Below, one piece after another: positions 43,922-51,065 of a DNA stretch of 51,065 nt (within the stretch, counting starts at the first letter, position 1; each line of letters opens with the position of its first letter). Position numbers and translations under genes: made by a program. Below the pieces are notes generated by a model. That model was not told where the DNA came from. It did no database searches and was given only the letters and a program-made list of their open reading frames with translations. Source of the DNA: Alphaproteobacteria bacterium bin52 (lineage in GTDB: Bacteria; Pseudomonadota; Alphaproteobacteria; Thalassobaculales; Thalassobaculaceae); the NCBI GenBank assembly GCA_002238645.1, contig MPMT01000033.1, positions 1-51,065 of the forward strand, given 5' to 3'.

Positions 43922-45070
43922 TCAGGCCAGCCAGGTCCGCAGACGTGCACAGGCCTCGACCATCTCCTGGGTCGAACCTGCAAAGGACAGGCGCACCATC
44001 GCCATGCCCCGATCGGCATCGAAATCGACTCCCGGAGTGCAGGCCACGCCGATGTCCGACAGCATCCGGCTGCAGAACTCGACGCTGTCGTTGGTAAACC
44101 GCGAGACATTGGCATAGATGTAGAAGGCTCCGTCGGCGGGTGCGAGGTCGCCGATGCCGGCTGCGGGGAGGTCGTTCAGCAGGACTTCGCGATTGCGCCT
44201 GTAGCGTGCGACGTTCGCCTCCAGTTCCTCGTGGCAGTCGAAGGCTGCCACCGCGGCATGCTGAGACAGGCTCGGCGAGGAGATGAACAGGTTCTGCGAC
44301 AGGCACTCCACCGCCCGCACCAGTTCCGGCGGCACGATCATCCAGCCAAGCCGCCACCCGGTCATCGAGAAGTACTTCGAGAAACTGTTCACCACGATTG
44401 CCTCGTCGTCGAACCCGAGGGCGCTTGCCTGCGTCACATCGTAGGTGATCCCGTGGTAGATCTCGTCGGAGACCACCCTGATGCCATGGCTCCGGCAGTA
44501 TCCGAGCAGGGTCCGCATCCGGTCAGGATCGAGCATGGTTCCCGCCGGGTTTGACGGACTGGCGATCACCAGCCCGTCCAGCGGATTGTCGAGGGTCTCG
44601 AGCAGGGCCGGCGTCGGCTGGTACCGGTGCTCGGCGGCGGACGGGATCATGATCGGCGTGATGCCGAGTGCCGTCAGGATGTTCCGGTACGCCGGGTAGC
44701 CGGGCGTGACCATCGCAACGCGATCGCCCGCGTCGAAGGCTGCCAGGAATGCAAGCAGGAAGGCCGCGGAGGATCCCTTGGTGACCGCAATGCGCTCGAT
44801 GCCGACGTCGACACCGTACCAGTCGCGGTAGTGCCCGGCGATCCGCTCGCGCAGTGCGGGAATGCCGAAGGCGAGCGTGTATCCCAGGCGATCTCGCTCC
44901 AGTGCCCGCCTTGCGGCCTCGATCACCCCGCGCGGCGCGGCCGTCGCCGGCTGTCCCACTTCGAGGTGCAGCACGTCGGCGCCGGCAGCCTCGCGATCGG
45001 CCGCCGCCTGCATGACATCCATCACGATGAACGGCGGGACCTTGCCGCGCCGGGAAACCTTCAACACCAC
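43922..45070 (-). CDS. Class I/II pyridoxal phosphate aminotransferase
   Basis: Fold-type I aminotransferase of 382 residues. The PLP lysine is in VNSFSKYFSMTGWRLGW; VASPSNPAGT-type and SDEIYHGI motifs are present (IASPSNPAGTMLDPD, VSDEIYHGITYD), and MVRLSFAGS near the end holds the carboxylate-binding arginine. Amino-acid specificity cannot be told. The start is chosen at GTG 45070 because GAGGTGATC directly before it matches the 16S rRNA 3' end; ATG 45097 in the same frame is the alternative. It is convergent with rne (5-base gap) and divergent from the M48 peptidase. Confidence 0.88.
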   Translation of the reverse strand: MVLKVSRRGKVPPFIVMDVMQAAADREAAGADVLHLEVGQPATAAPRGVIEAARRALERDRLGYTLAFGIPALRERIAGHYRDWYGVDVGIERIAVTKGSSAAFLLAFLAAFDAGDRVAMVTPGYPAYRNILTALGITPIMIPSAAEHRYQPTPALLETLDNPLDGLVIASPSNPAGTMLDPDRMRTLLGYCRSHGIRVVSDEIYHGITYDVTQASALGFDDEAIVVNSFSKYFSMTGWRLGWMIVPPELVRAVECLSQNLFISSPSLSQHAAVAAFDCHEELEANVARYRRNREVLLNDLPAAGIGDLAPADGAFYIYANVSRFTNDSVEFCSRMLSDIGVACTPGVDFDADRGMAMVRLSFAGSTQEMVEACARLRTWLA

Positions 45071-45125
45071 GATCACCTCTTCCTGCCCGTCCGGCATCAA
45101 TCGCCTGCCTCGCCACGGTCGTGAC

Positions 45126-45154
45126 GTGTAGGCCGACAGTCGGGCTGACCGCAA
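45126..45154 (-). promoter_or_regulatory. Candidate aminotransferase promoter
   Basis: On the minus strand TTGCGG (45154-45149) is followed after 17 bases by CTACAC (45131-45126). Matches are partial; no better pair was seen before the aminotransferase. On the opposite strand, TATAAG at 45290-45295 might serve the M48 gene, without a clear -35. Confidence 0.3.
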
Positions 45155-45331
45155 CGGAAAGTTCGGAAACCATGTCGCTTGCCAGACGCGCCGGCGCATG
45201 GTTCCGGCGCGGCGCAGGGGCGCTCGCACCGGCGGCGAGCAGTGCAACCGGTCGGGAAATGGCGGCGTGATGCAGCGTCGATTATTCGCTATAAGTCCCG
45301 GGAGTTCTGTCTTCGCCACTCGAAAACCGGG

Positions 45332-46693
45332 ATGCTCCAGCACATGATCGACCCAGGCCGACTGGTCAAGGCCTGCATGGCGGCGCTTCTTCTCGTGTCC
45401 GGCGCGCTGGTTCCCGTCGCGTCGGGACGCACACTCATCTCCGACACCGAAATCGAGGCGACGGTCGCGGACCTTGCCCGTCCCCTGCTCGAAGCCGCCG
45501 GTCTCGACCCTGGAGCGGTCCGCATCCTGGTGATCGGATCCGATGACCTGAACGCGTTCGTGGCCGGTGGCCAGAACCTGTTCCTGTTCACCGGCCTGAT
45601 CATGCGCACGGAGACACCGGGACAGCTGAGCGGCGTGCTAGCCCACGAGATCGGTCACATCGCGAGCGGCCACCTGGCGCGCACGTCCGTCGCGGTGGAG
45701 GACGCATCGGTGGCCGCGATACTCGGCCTTGTGCTCGGAACCACCGCGGCGGTGGTCAGCGGGCGCGCGGACGCCGCCGCCGCGGTGCTGCAGGGAACCT
45801 CGAGCGTGCTACGCGCCAACCTGTTCGCCTACACCCGTACCCAGGAATCGGCGGCGGACCAGGCCGCCGTCCGCCTGCTTGATTCGACCGGACAGTCCTC
45901 TCGCGGCTACGCCGAATTCCTGCGCATCCTCGATACGGAGTTCTCGGCCGTGGCCGGTCGGCCGGCCTTCGCGACCACGCACCCGCTTACTCCCGACCGG
46001 ATCGCGTTCGCCGAGCAGCACGTGGCGAGCTCGCCCCACGCCGATGCCCCGGTTCCTGCCGAACAGGTCCGCCGGCACGCGCGGATGGTTGCCAAGTTGC
46101 GGGGCTTCCTGCTGCCGCCCGAGCAGACGCACAGGATCTATCCCGCGAGCGACGACTCCGTCGCAGCCCGCTACGCGCGCGCAATCGCTGCCTTCAGGAA
46201 ATCGGGACTCGCACCGGCGCTTGCACTGGTCGACAGTCTGATCGCCGCGTATCCCGACGACGGGTACTTCCGGGAACTGAAGGGCCAGCTGCTTTTCGAG
46301 TCCGGTCGACCGCGCGAAGCCCACGCCGCCTACCTCGATGCGCTCCGGCTGCTCGAGGGAGCGGGACCGATACCGGCGACCTCGCTCGAGATGGCGCGTG
46401 TCGAACTCGCGCTCGATACGGCCGAGACCAACCGCTCCGCCCGCCGGCGGCTCGAACGCGTCGCGCGTCACAGACCCGAATCGGCAGTCGCATGGCGCCA
46501 GCTTGCCATCGCGCAGGGTCGAACGGGCGAGCGCGGACTCGCCGCTCTCTCGCTGGCGGAAGAGGCACTGCTCGGCAACCGCCGCAACGAGGCGGTGCGT
46601 TTTGCCGAACGGGCACAGCACGCACTTCCCGTGGGATCACCGGGCTGGGTCAGGGCAGAGGACATCCTGCACGCAGCGGGCCGGCGTGAATGA
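45332..46693 (+). CDS. M48 family zinc metalloprotease with TPR-like repeats
   Basis: Exported, BepA-like peptidase of about 453 residues. A signal peptide is evident (LVKACMAALLLVSGALVPVASG, ending near residue 32). The zinc site is H105-E-I-G-H109 in LAHEIGHIASGHL, with the third ligand expected in ESAADQAAV. After a THPLTPDRIAFAE segment, helical TPR-like repeats fill residues about 270-450. Such proteins degrade or chaperone outer-membrane proteins in the periplasm. ATG 45332 or 45344 could be the start; neither has a strong ribosome site. A DsbA-like gene follows after 28 bases, fitting a periplasmic protein-quality role. Confidence 0.9.
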   Translation: MLQHMIDPGRLVKACMAALLLVSGALVPVASGRTLISDTEIEATVADLARPLLEAAGLDPGAVRILVIGSDDLNAFVAGGQNLFLFTGLIMRTETPGQLSGVLAHEIGHIASGHLARTSVAVEDASVAAILGLVLGTTAAVVSGRADAAAAVLQGTSSVLRANLFAYTRTQESAADQAAVRLLDSTGQSSRGYAEFLRILDTEFSAVAGRPAFATTHPLTPDRIAFAEQHVASSPHADAPVPAEQVRRHARMVAKLRGFLLPPEQTHRIYPASDDSVAARYARAIAAFRKSGLAPALALVDSLIAAYPDDGYFRELKGQLLFESGRPREAHAAYLDALRLLEGAGPIPATSLEMARVELALDTAETNRSARRRLERVARHRPESAVAWRQLAIAQGRTGERGLAALSLAEEALLGNRRNEAVRFAERAQHALPVGSPGWVRAEDILHAAGRRE

Positions 46694-46721
46694 CGGCCGG
46701 GAAACGAAGAAGGAAACAGGG

Positions 46722-47501
46722 ATGATGACACCAGGTAGCCGTGCGCGGACATGCATCGTTGCCCTCGCCTTCCTGGTCTGCGCCACCGGAACCCCGGCCG
46801 CACAGGACGCAGGGTTTACCGAACGCGAACTCGAGGTGATCGACGAGCGGATCCGCTCCTACATCCTGGCCAACCCGGAGATCGTGCTGCAGTCGTTGCG
46901 CGAACTGCAGGCACGGATGGAACTCGAACGGCGCCACGAGGAGGCAGAAAGGGTCGAACTGCGGCGCGGGCTGGTGCGGGACCTGGTTGCGGAGATCGAA
47001 CAGGACCCCGATGACCCGGTGCTCGGCAATGCCGAGGGGGACGTGACCCTGGTCGAATTCTTCGACTACCAGTGCGGGTTCTGCAAGCGGGTGACCGGCC
47101 CCCTGTTTGAAACCGCGCGCGCCGACGGCAGGGTGCGCCTGGTCATGAAGGAGTTTCCGATTCTCGGACCGGTATCGGTAGTCGCCGCGCGCGCCGCGCT
47201 CGCCGCGCGCCGGCAGGGACGGTACGAGGACATGCACATCGCGCTGATGAACCTGCGCGGCAGGCTGACCGAGCAGGCGGTGCTCCAGACCGCCAGGGAA
47301 CTCGGGCTCGATGTCGACCGGCTCGAGGCGGACATGGCCGATCCGGAAGTCGCCCGGGTCTTCGGCAAGGTTCGCGCGCTTGCGGACCGCCTTGGCATTG
47401 GTGGAACCCCCGCGTTCATCATCGGCGGCGAGGTGATTGAAGGGGCTGTCGACGCCGGGCAGCTGCAGGCCCTGATCCGCGAAGCCCGGGCCCCGGGCTG
47501 A
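46722..47501 (+). CDS. DsbA-family periplasmic disulfide oxidoreductase
   Basis: Thioredoxin-fold protein of 259 residues with a signal peptide (CIVALAFLVCATGTPAA, cleavage likely before QDAGF). The active site is C118-G-F-C121 in FFDYQCGFCKR, and the cis-proline loop is GGTPAFIIGG. The N-terminal helical arm (ELEVIDERIRSYILANPEIVLQSL) is that of the ScsC/BdbD-like alphaproteobacterial group, whose arm can mediate oligomerisation; some members act as isomerases. AAGGAAACAGGG precedes ATG 46722; ATG 46725 directly follows. It lies after the M48 gene and converges on the EamA gene without a gap. Confidence 0.91.
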   Translation: MMTPGSRARTCIVALAFLVCATGTPAAQDAGFTERELEVIDERIRSYILANPEIVLQSLRELQARMELERRHEEAERVELRRGLVRDLVAEIEQDPDDPVLGNAEGDVTLVEFFDYQCGFCKRVTGPLFETARADGRVRLVMKEFPILGPVSVVAARAALAARRQGRYEDMHIALMNLRGRLTEQAVLQTARELGLDVDRLEADMADPEVARVFGKVRALADRLGIGGTPAFIIGGEVIEGAVDAGQLQALIREARAPG

Positions 47502-48380
47502 TCAGTCTGCGAGCCCGATCAGGATCACCGCCGGGGTAACCATCGCGACGGCGAGCAGGATGCGCGGCGTGATCCGTTCCTGCCGGAAGGCGATGACGCT
47601 CATGAACAGGGTGAAGACAGGCGAGGCCGCCACCACCGGCACGACCTGGACCACGGTCCCGATCAGCAGGGCCGTGTTCAGCGCCATGATTGCCACTCCG
47701 AAACAGACGCTCGCACCCATGAACCACAGTGCCGGACGGCTGCGCCAAGGGATCGCCGGGGCCGACCGGCGGACACGGTGGGCGGTCTGGGTGACCACGG
47801 CGGAGACCACGAACCCGACCATGCTCGCGATGTAGGGATCGGGAATCCACTCCATTCCGTATTTCGACAGGACGTGACCCGCCGACCTGACCAGCGCCGC
47901 CCCGATGGGAAGAAGCAGCGCCCAGACCGGCCAGCTGACCGCAGCCCCTCCCCGCCTGCCGGACAGGACCATCACCGCCGCCACGATAGCCAGGGTACCG
48001 ACCCCGGTCTGCCAGGTCAGCACCTCGCCCAGCCACAGTATGCCGAGCGCCGCGCCGAACAGCGGCGAGGTGGAGGTAAGCGTGATGGCAAGGGTGGGCC
48101 CGAGGTACTTCATGCCGGCGAGTGCCAGGTTGGCCGAGAGAGCGGGCCGGAACAGCCCGACCAGCACGAAGGTCAGCACCGCCGGGTGCAGCAGGTGGGC
48201 CGGGTCGAGCAAGAACGGCGCAGCCAGCAGGAACAGGACCGCCGAGGTGGTGATGGTGATCACCGCACCGCTGCGCGGCTCGATGCTCAGCAGCCCGACA
48301 CTCTGGAACTGGGCGCCAAGGGCGAACAGGAACGCTGCCACCAATGCCAGCAGGACCGGCAGCGCATCAACAAGCGGCAC
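47502..48380 (-). CDS. EamA-family (DMT) transporter
   Basis: Inner-membrane protein of 292 residues with about ten helices in two repeats, as in the drug/metabolite transporter superfamily. The repeated pattern is seen in LAITLTSTSPLFGAALGILWLGEVLT and VVPVVAASPVFTLFMSVIAFRQERIT, each before a helix end. The substrate is unknown. The frame is open far upstream into mdoH, but GTG 48380 with GGGGAG eight bases earlier is the likely start. It is 59 bases downstream of mdoH on the same strand and abuts the DsbA stop on the other. Confidence 0.86.
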   Translation of the reverse strand: MPLVDALPVLLALVAAFLFALGAQFQSVGLLSIEPRSGAVITITTSAVLFLLAAPFLLDPAHLLHPAVLTFVLVGLFRPALSANLALAGMKYLGPTLAITLTSTSPLFGAALGILWLGEVLTWQTGVGTLAIVAAVMVLSGRRGGAAVSWPVWALLLPIGAALVRSAGHVLSKYGMEWIPDPYIASMVGFVVSAVVTQTAHRVRRSAPAIPWRSRPALWFMGASVCFGVAIMALNTALLIGTVVQVVPVVAASPVFTLFMSVIAFRQERITPRILLAVAMVTPAVILIGLAD

Positions 48381-48439
48381 TGAGCGCACTCCCCAGGTCA
48401 GATGCAGACCTGCGGCCCGCCGGCGTCGCCGCCCCTCAC

Positions 48440-50206
48440 CTACACCGCCTCCCTGCCCGGTATCGGGGGAGCGGCAGCGAGAATCCGGAACCCTGCCCAT
48501 TCGACCGCATCGGGCGGGTCGATCTCCTCGGGGACCGCGCACCAGCCGGACCGCGCCAAGAACCGGCCAGGCCGGCGCCACGACGTCACGACGGCAATCG
48601 GTACCGCCAGCAGCAGGCCGGTAAACACCGGTGCGCCCCACAACAGGAAATCGGGCGCAAAGCCGGCAAGGGCACCGGCAAGGCCGAGGCCGGCGAGCGG
48701 GTGCGGCCACAGGGCCCGGGCAGCCTCGCCCGTCGAAAGTTCCCGCTGACTTCGGCCCTGCGCCTCCCATGTGATCCGGCGCCCCGTGCACAGGCCGGCC
48801 ATGAAGATGGTCTGCGCAAGCGCGAGCGCGGGCGTCAGCAGGACCGAGAACACCAGTTCCAGCACCGCGCCCCACAACAGGACGGCGGTCCCACCATAGC
48901 GTGCCCTCTCACCCGGTCGCAGCAGCACGTCGGTCACACCCAGGATCTTCGGTGCGAAATTCATCAGCACGACGGTTACGAACAGCCCAACCACCATTTG
49001 CCTGCGAACCGCGATGTCGGCGCCGGCCGCTGCCGTCAACGCCGAGTCGGTGATGCCGACCGCCATGAAGCAGTACCAGACCGGTGCCGCCGTATACATA
49101 AGGATGGCGAGCACGAGCTGGATTCTGCCCAACAGGCGGATTCCGGGCATGGACAGCAGCCGCAGGTACTGCAGGTTGCCCTGGCACCAGCGCAGGTCCC
49201 GGCGGATGAATTCGCGCAGGGTGGGCGGGTTCTCCTCGAAACTGCCGTCCTCGATCGGCAGGACCCTGACCTCGTAGCCGGCCCGGCGCATCAGGACCGC
49301 CTCCACCTGGTCATGGCTGAGGATCTCGCCGCCAAGCGGCGGTGAACCCGACAGACGCGGCAACCGGCAGGCGCGGCGGAACGGTTCCATCCGAACGATG
49401 GCGTTGTGGCCCCAGTACGGACCCTGGTCTCCCTGCCACCACGCGCTTCCCGTCGTGTAGGCGCGCATGCCGTGACGCATGCCGAACTGGAAGAGGCGGC
49501 AGAACGGGCTGAGCGACGGCAGGCCAGTGACCAGGGACTGCAGGATGCCGAGCTGCGGGTTCGCCTGCATCAGGCGCACGAGGCGCACGATCGCGGCCCC
49601 CGACATCAGGCTGTCCGCATCGAGCAGCACCATGTGGTCGAAACCGTCTCCGGCCCGGTCACAGAACTCCTCGATGTTGCCCGCCTTGTAGCGATGGTTG
49701 ACCGGGCGACGGTGGTAGTGGAGCGGCAGGCCGGGCCGGGCGCGCCACCCGGCGCACAGGCGCTCCTCCTCGGCGGCTATGTCGGGCCGGCTGCTGTCAC
49801 TGAGAAGGAACAGCACAAACCCCTCGGCGTGGCCCGTCGCCTCGAGCGAAGCGGCGACAGCCCCGAGACGGGCGAACACGGCATCCGGGTTCTCGTTGCG
49901 AACCGGCATCACCACCGCGGTCCGGGTGGTGAGCGGGCCGTCATCGACGCACGTGCCGTCCCGGTTCAACCCGCTGATCGGCAGTACCCGGTGCAGCCAG
50001 TCGGGCCCGAGGCGCGTCAGTACCACCCCGATTACCGCGTTCCACAGTCCGATCGCGAGCCATGGGGTGTTGAGCGCAAACAGGAGGACCAGAATCAGTT
50101 CCGCCACGGTCAGCCCGCGCGGCGTGAACACCATGGCAAGCCACGTGGTCAGCCCCGCCATGGTGGCCAGCACCAGCAGCAGGAATGTCAGCCGCCGGGC
50201 TCTCAT
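48440..50206 (-). CDS. mdoH: Glucans biosynthesis glucosyltransferase OpgH/MdoH
   Basis: Inner-membrane GT2 glucosyltransferase making the beta-1,2 backbone of osmoregulated periplasmic glucans from UDP-glucose. Two N-terminal helices, then TRTAVVMPVRNENPD, a VLLDADSLMSG acceptor-site DxD motif, YWGHNAIVRMEPF, LSHDQVEAVLMRRAGYEV and RRDLRWCQGNLQYL (the Q/RxxRW-type motif), followed by several helices. The length (588) is shorter than in E. coli (about 850) but normal for alphaproteobacteria. No ribosome site is obvious; TTG 50218 is an alternative start. The partner gene mdoG is not adjacent. Confidence 0.93.
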   Translation of the reverse strand: MRARRLTFLLLVLATMAGLTTWLAMVFTPRGLTVAELILVLLFALNTPWLAIGLWNAVIGVVLTRLGPDWLHRVLPISGLNRDGTCVDDGPLTTRTAVVMPVRNENPDAVFARLGAVAASLEATGHAEGFVLFLLSDSSRPDIAAEEERLCAGWRARPGLPLHYHRRPVNHRYKAGNIEEFCDRAGDGFDHMVLLDADSLMSGAAIVRLVRLMQANPQLGILQSLVTGLPSLSPFCRLFQFGMRHGMRAYTTGSAWWQGDQGPYWGHNAIVRMEPFRRACRLPRLSGSPPLGGEILSHDQVEAVLMRRAGYEVRVLPIEDGSFEENPPTLREFIRRDLRWCQGNLQYLRLLSMPGIRLLGRIQLVLAILMYTAAPVWYCFMAVGITDSALTAAAGADIAVRRQMVVGLFVTVVLMNFAPKILGVTDVLLRPGERARYGGTAVLLWGAVLELVFSVLLTPALALAQTIFMAGLCTGRRITWEAQGRSQRELSTGEAARALWPHPLAGLGLAGALAGFAPDFLLWGAPVFTGLLLAVPIAVVTSWRRPGRFLARSGWCAVPEEIDPPDAVEWAGFRILAAAPPIPGREAV

Positions 50207-50880
50207 CGTGGTCCGCAACCTAGGCCGGCAACCGAAACGCAGCGCGTTTCAGCCCCGACGGCACCCTTTTTGCAGGTTGGCGGCGTAGCCGCCATCCCTC
50301 GCCGAGCGGGTCTGCCGGTCCCCGACCCCCCGTCTCGCGCTACGCCGGCCATTCCGCACGGCATGCGTCGCACACTGCCGTTTCGAAGATCGGCGAAAGA
50401 CCCGTCCCGCCGGCCCGGACGGGCGCCGGCCGATGAAGTCGCGTCAGTCAACGGCATGCTCCCCACGGTTTCACGGTTCCTCGTGACTGGTCCGTTACCA
50501 TCCTGTTCCTGCCGGTGCCGCCCCTGCCGCCTGTGCGAGACTGTCACCGGTTCCATGGGGAGAAGCCGCACACGCGTTTTCCCCGGGGTCACGCGCAACA
50601 TGTGCAGGTAGAGTGGTGGACGGGCCGACAGTCGGGCCGACCGGAACGAAGCGCAGGTACCATACCCGACCGGCGCGCGAAACGTGAGCGATGCCATGGA
50701 AGCGTGTGAAGCAAGACCGTGCATCCGTCGGCAATCATCTCGGCGACAGGATCACGCCCGGTGGCGCGCAAGACCGTCACGGCCGAAAGCACGGCGGAGA
50801 ACCGCGTGCACCGGTGCCTGGCTGACTACAGGTGCGAGCATCCATGTTTCGCGTCAAGGGGGCGTGGTTGGCGGGTTTGC
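50207..50880. other. Leader and spacer upstream of mdoH
   Basis: No convincing gene. Two perfect hairpins lie near mdoH: GAAACGC-agc-GCGTTTC at 50234-50250 and TGGCGGC-gta-GCCGCCA at 50278-50294. They would be in the 5' leader of mdoH on the minus strand and could regulate it. Beyond them the sequence is GC-rich without recognisable signals until the DnaA boxes. Confidence 0.45.
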
Positions 50881-50883
50881 GAC

Positions 50884-50915
50884 TTATCCACAGTTTTTCC
50901 ACAAGGTTATCCACA
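50884..50915. other. Cluster of three DnaA boxes, possible oriC
   Basis: TTATCCACA at 50884-50892, TTTTCCACA at 50895-50903 and TTATCCACA at 50907-50915 all face the same way within 32 bases. The first and third match the strict DnaA-box consensus. Such close spacing suggests a replication origin or DnaA-controlled promoter. No AT-rich unwinding region is evident in the remaining 150 bases, so the rest of the element would be beyond the window. Confidence 0.6.
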
Positions 50916-51065
50916 GGGTGGTTGCCCTCGATCGCTTCCGGGCGCCACGCACTCCCGGCGTGTCTTCGACTGGTTCGATCAATTGACTGCAGCTCGTTGG
51001 GTGTGATCACGCGTTCGTTTCCGCTGCGGTGACGGGCGGCTGCGGGGTCCAGGAGCGCTGCTGGG

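Noticed and set aside
48381..48875. Long N-terminal extension of the EamA transporter
   Set aside because: It lies mostly within mdoH on the same strand in another frame and has no membrane helices; GTG 48380 has a good ribosome site.
50203..50724. A 173-codon open frame upstream of mdoH on the minus strand
   Set aside because: The translation is low-complexity Arg/Gly/Ser sequence and overlaps the mdoH leader hairpins; no ribosome site or motif.

Overview
The window reads as a piece of a high-GC alphaproteobacterial chromosome, probably Rhodospirillales-like and plausibly from a marine or osmolyte-rich habitat. Support comes from the orders aroA-cmk-rpsA and rne/mrcA/prfB, the alphaproteobacterial-type RNase E with an acidic insert in its S1 domain, the VC_2705-type symporter with its DUF4212 partner, and a cupin protein that looks like a DMSP lyase. 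The taxonomic placement is inference; no rRNA is present.

Layout. 0.6-5.6 kb: housekeeping block aroA, cmk, rpsA, then a GFA/CENP-V protein and a SixA-type phosphatase (ihfB, often found after rpsA, is absent). 5.6-15.3 kb: an accessory catabolic region with a crotonase, a MaoC-like protein, a zinc alcohol dehydrogenase, a glycine amidinotransferase homologue, a DMSP-lyase-like cupin, tRNA-Val(CAC), and a tight run of PhyH dioxygenase, 2Fe-2S subunit, molybdenum hydroxylase subunit and LLM flavin oxidoreductase. A perfect 16-bp palindrome lies in the divergent promoter at 7.25 kb. 15.2-19.3 kb: gph, then glmU-glmS for UDP-GlcNAc synthesis. 19.3-22.2 kb: sulfate activation (cysD, fused cysNC). 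22.3-23.7 kb: an IS605/IS1341-type element with a tnpB broken by a 5-bp duplication, a left-end hairpin and a probable omega-RNA region.

24.2-28.5 kb: gabD, gor, cysS in one tight run. 28.5-36.6 kb: a CMD-family protein, a three-part exonuclease/CBS/DUF294 protein, a small membrane protein, a two-component sodium/solute symporter whose large subunit carries an EF-hand loop, an unrecognised conserved-looking gene, and propionate-CoA ligase; together these suggest short-chain acid uptake, activation and control. 36.6-43.9 kb: prfB with an intact programmed +1 frameshift site, mrcA (PBP1A), a 1.1-kb divergent gap, and rne. 43.9-50.2 kb: aminotransferase, M48 metalloprotease, DsbA-like thioredoxin, EamA transporter and the OpgH glucosyltransferase. 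The right edge (50.88-50.92 kb) holds three clustered DnaA boxes resembling part of a replication origin.

Most intergenic stretches are short. The exceptions (1-592, 2551-2832, 10325-10660, 23691-24230, 40142-41243, 50207-51065) are described individually. No CRISPR array or rRNA was seen.
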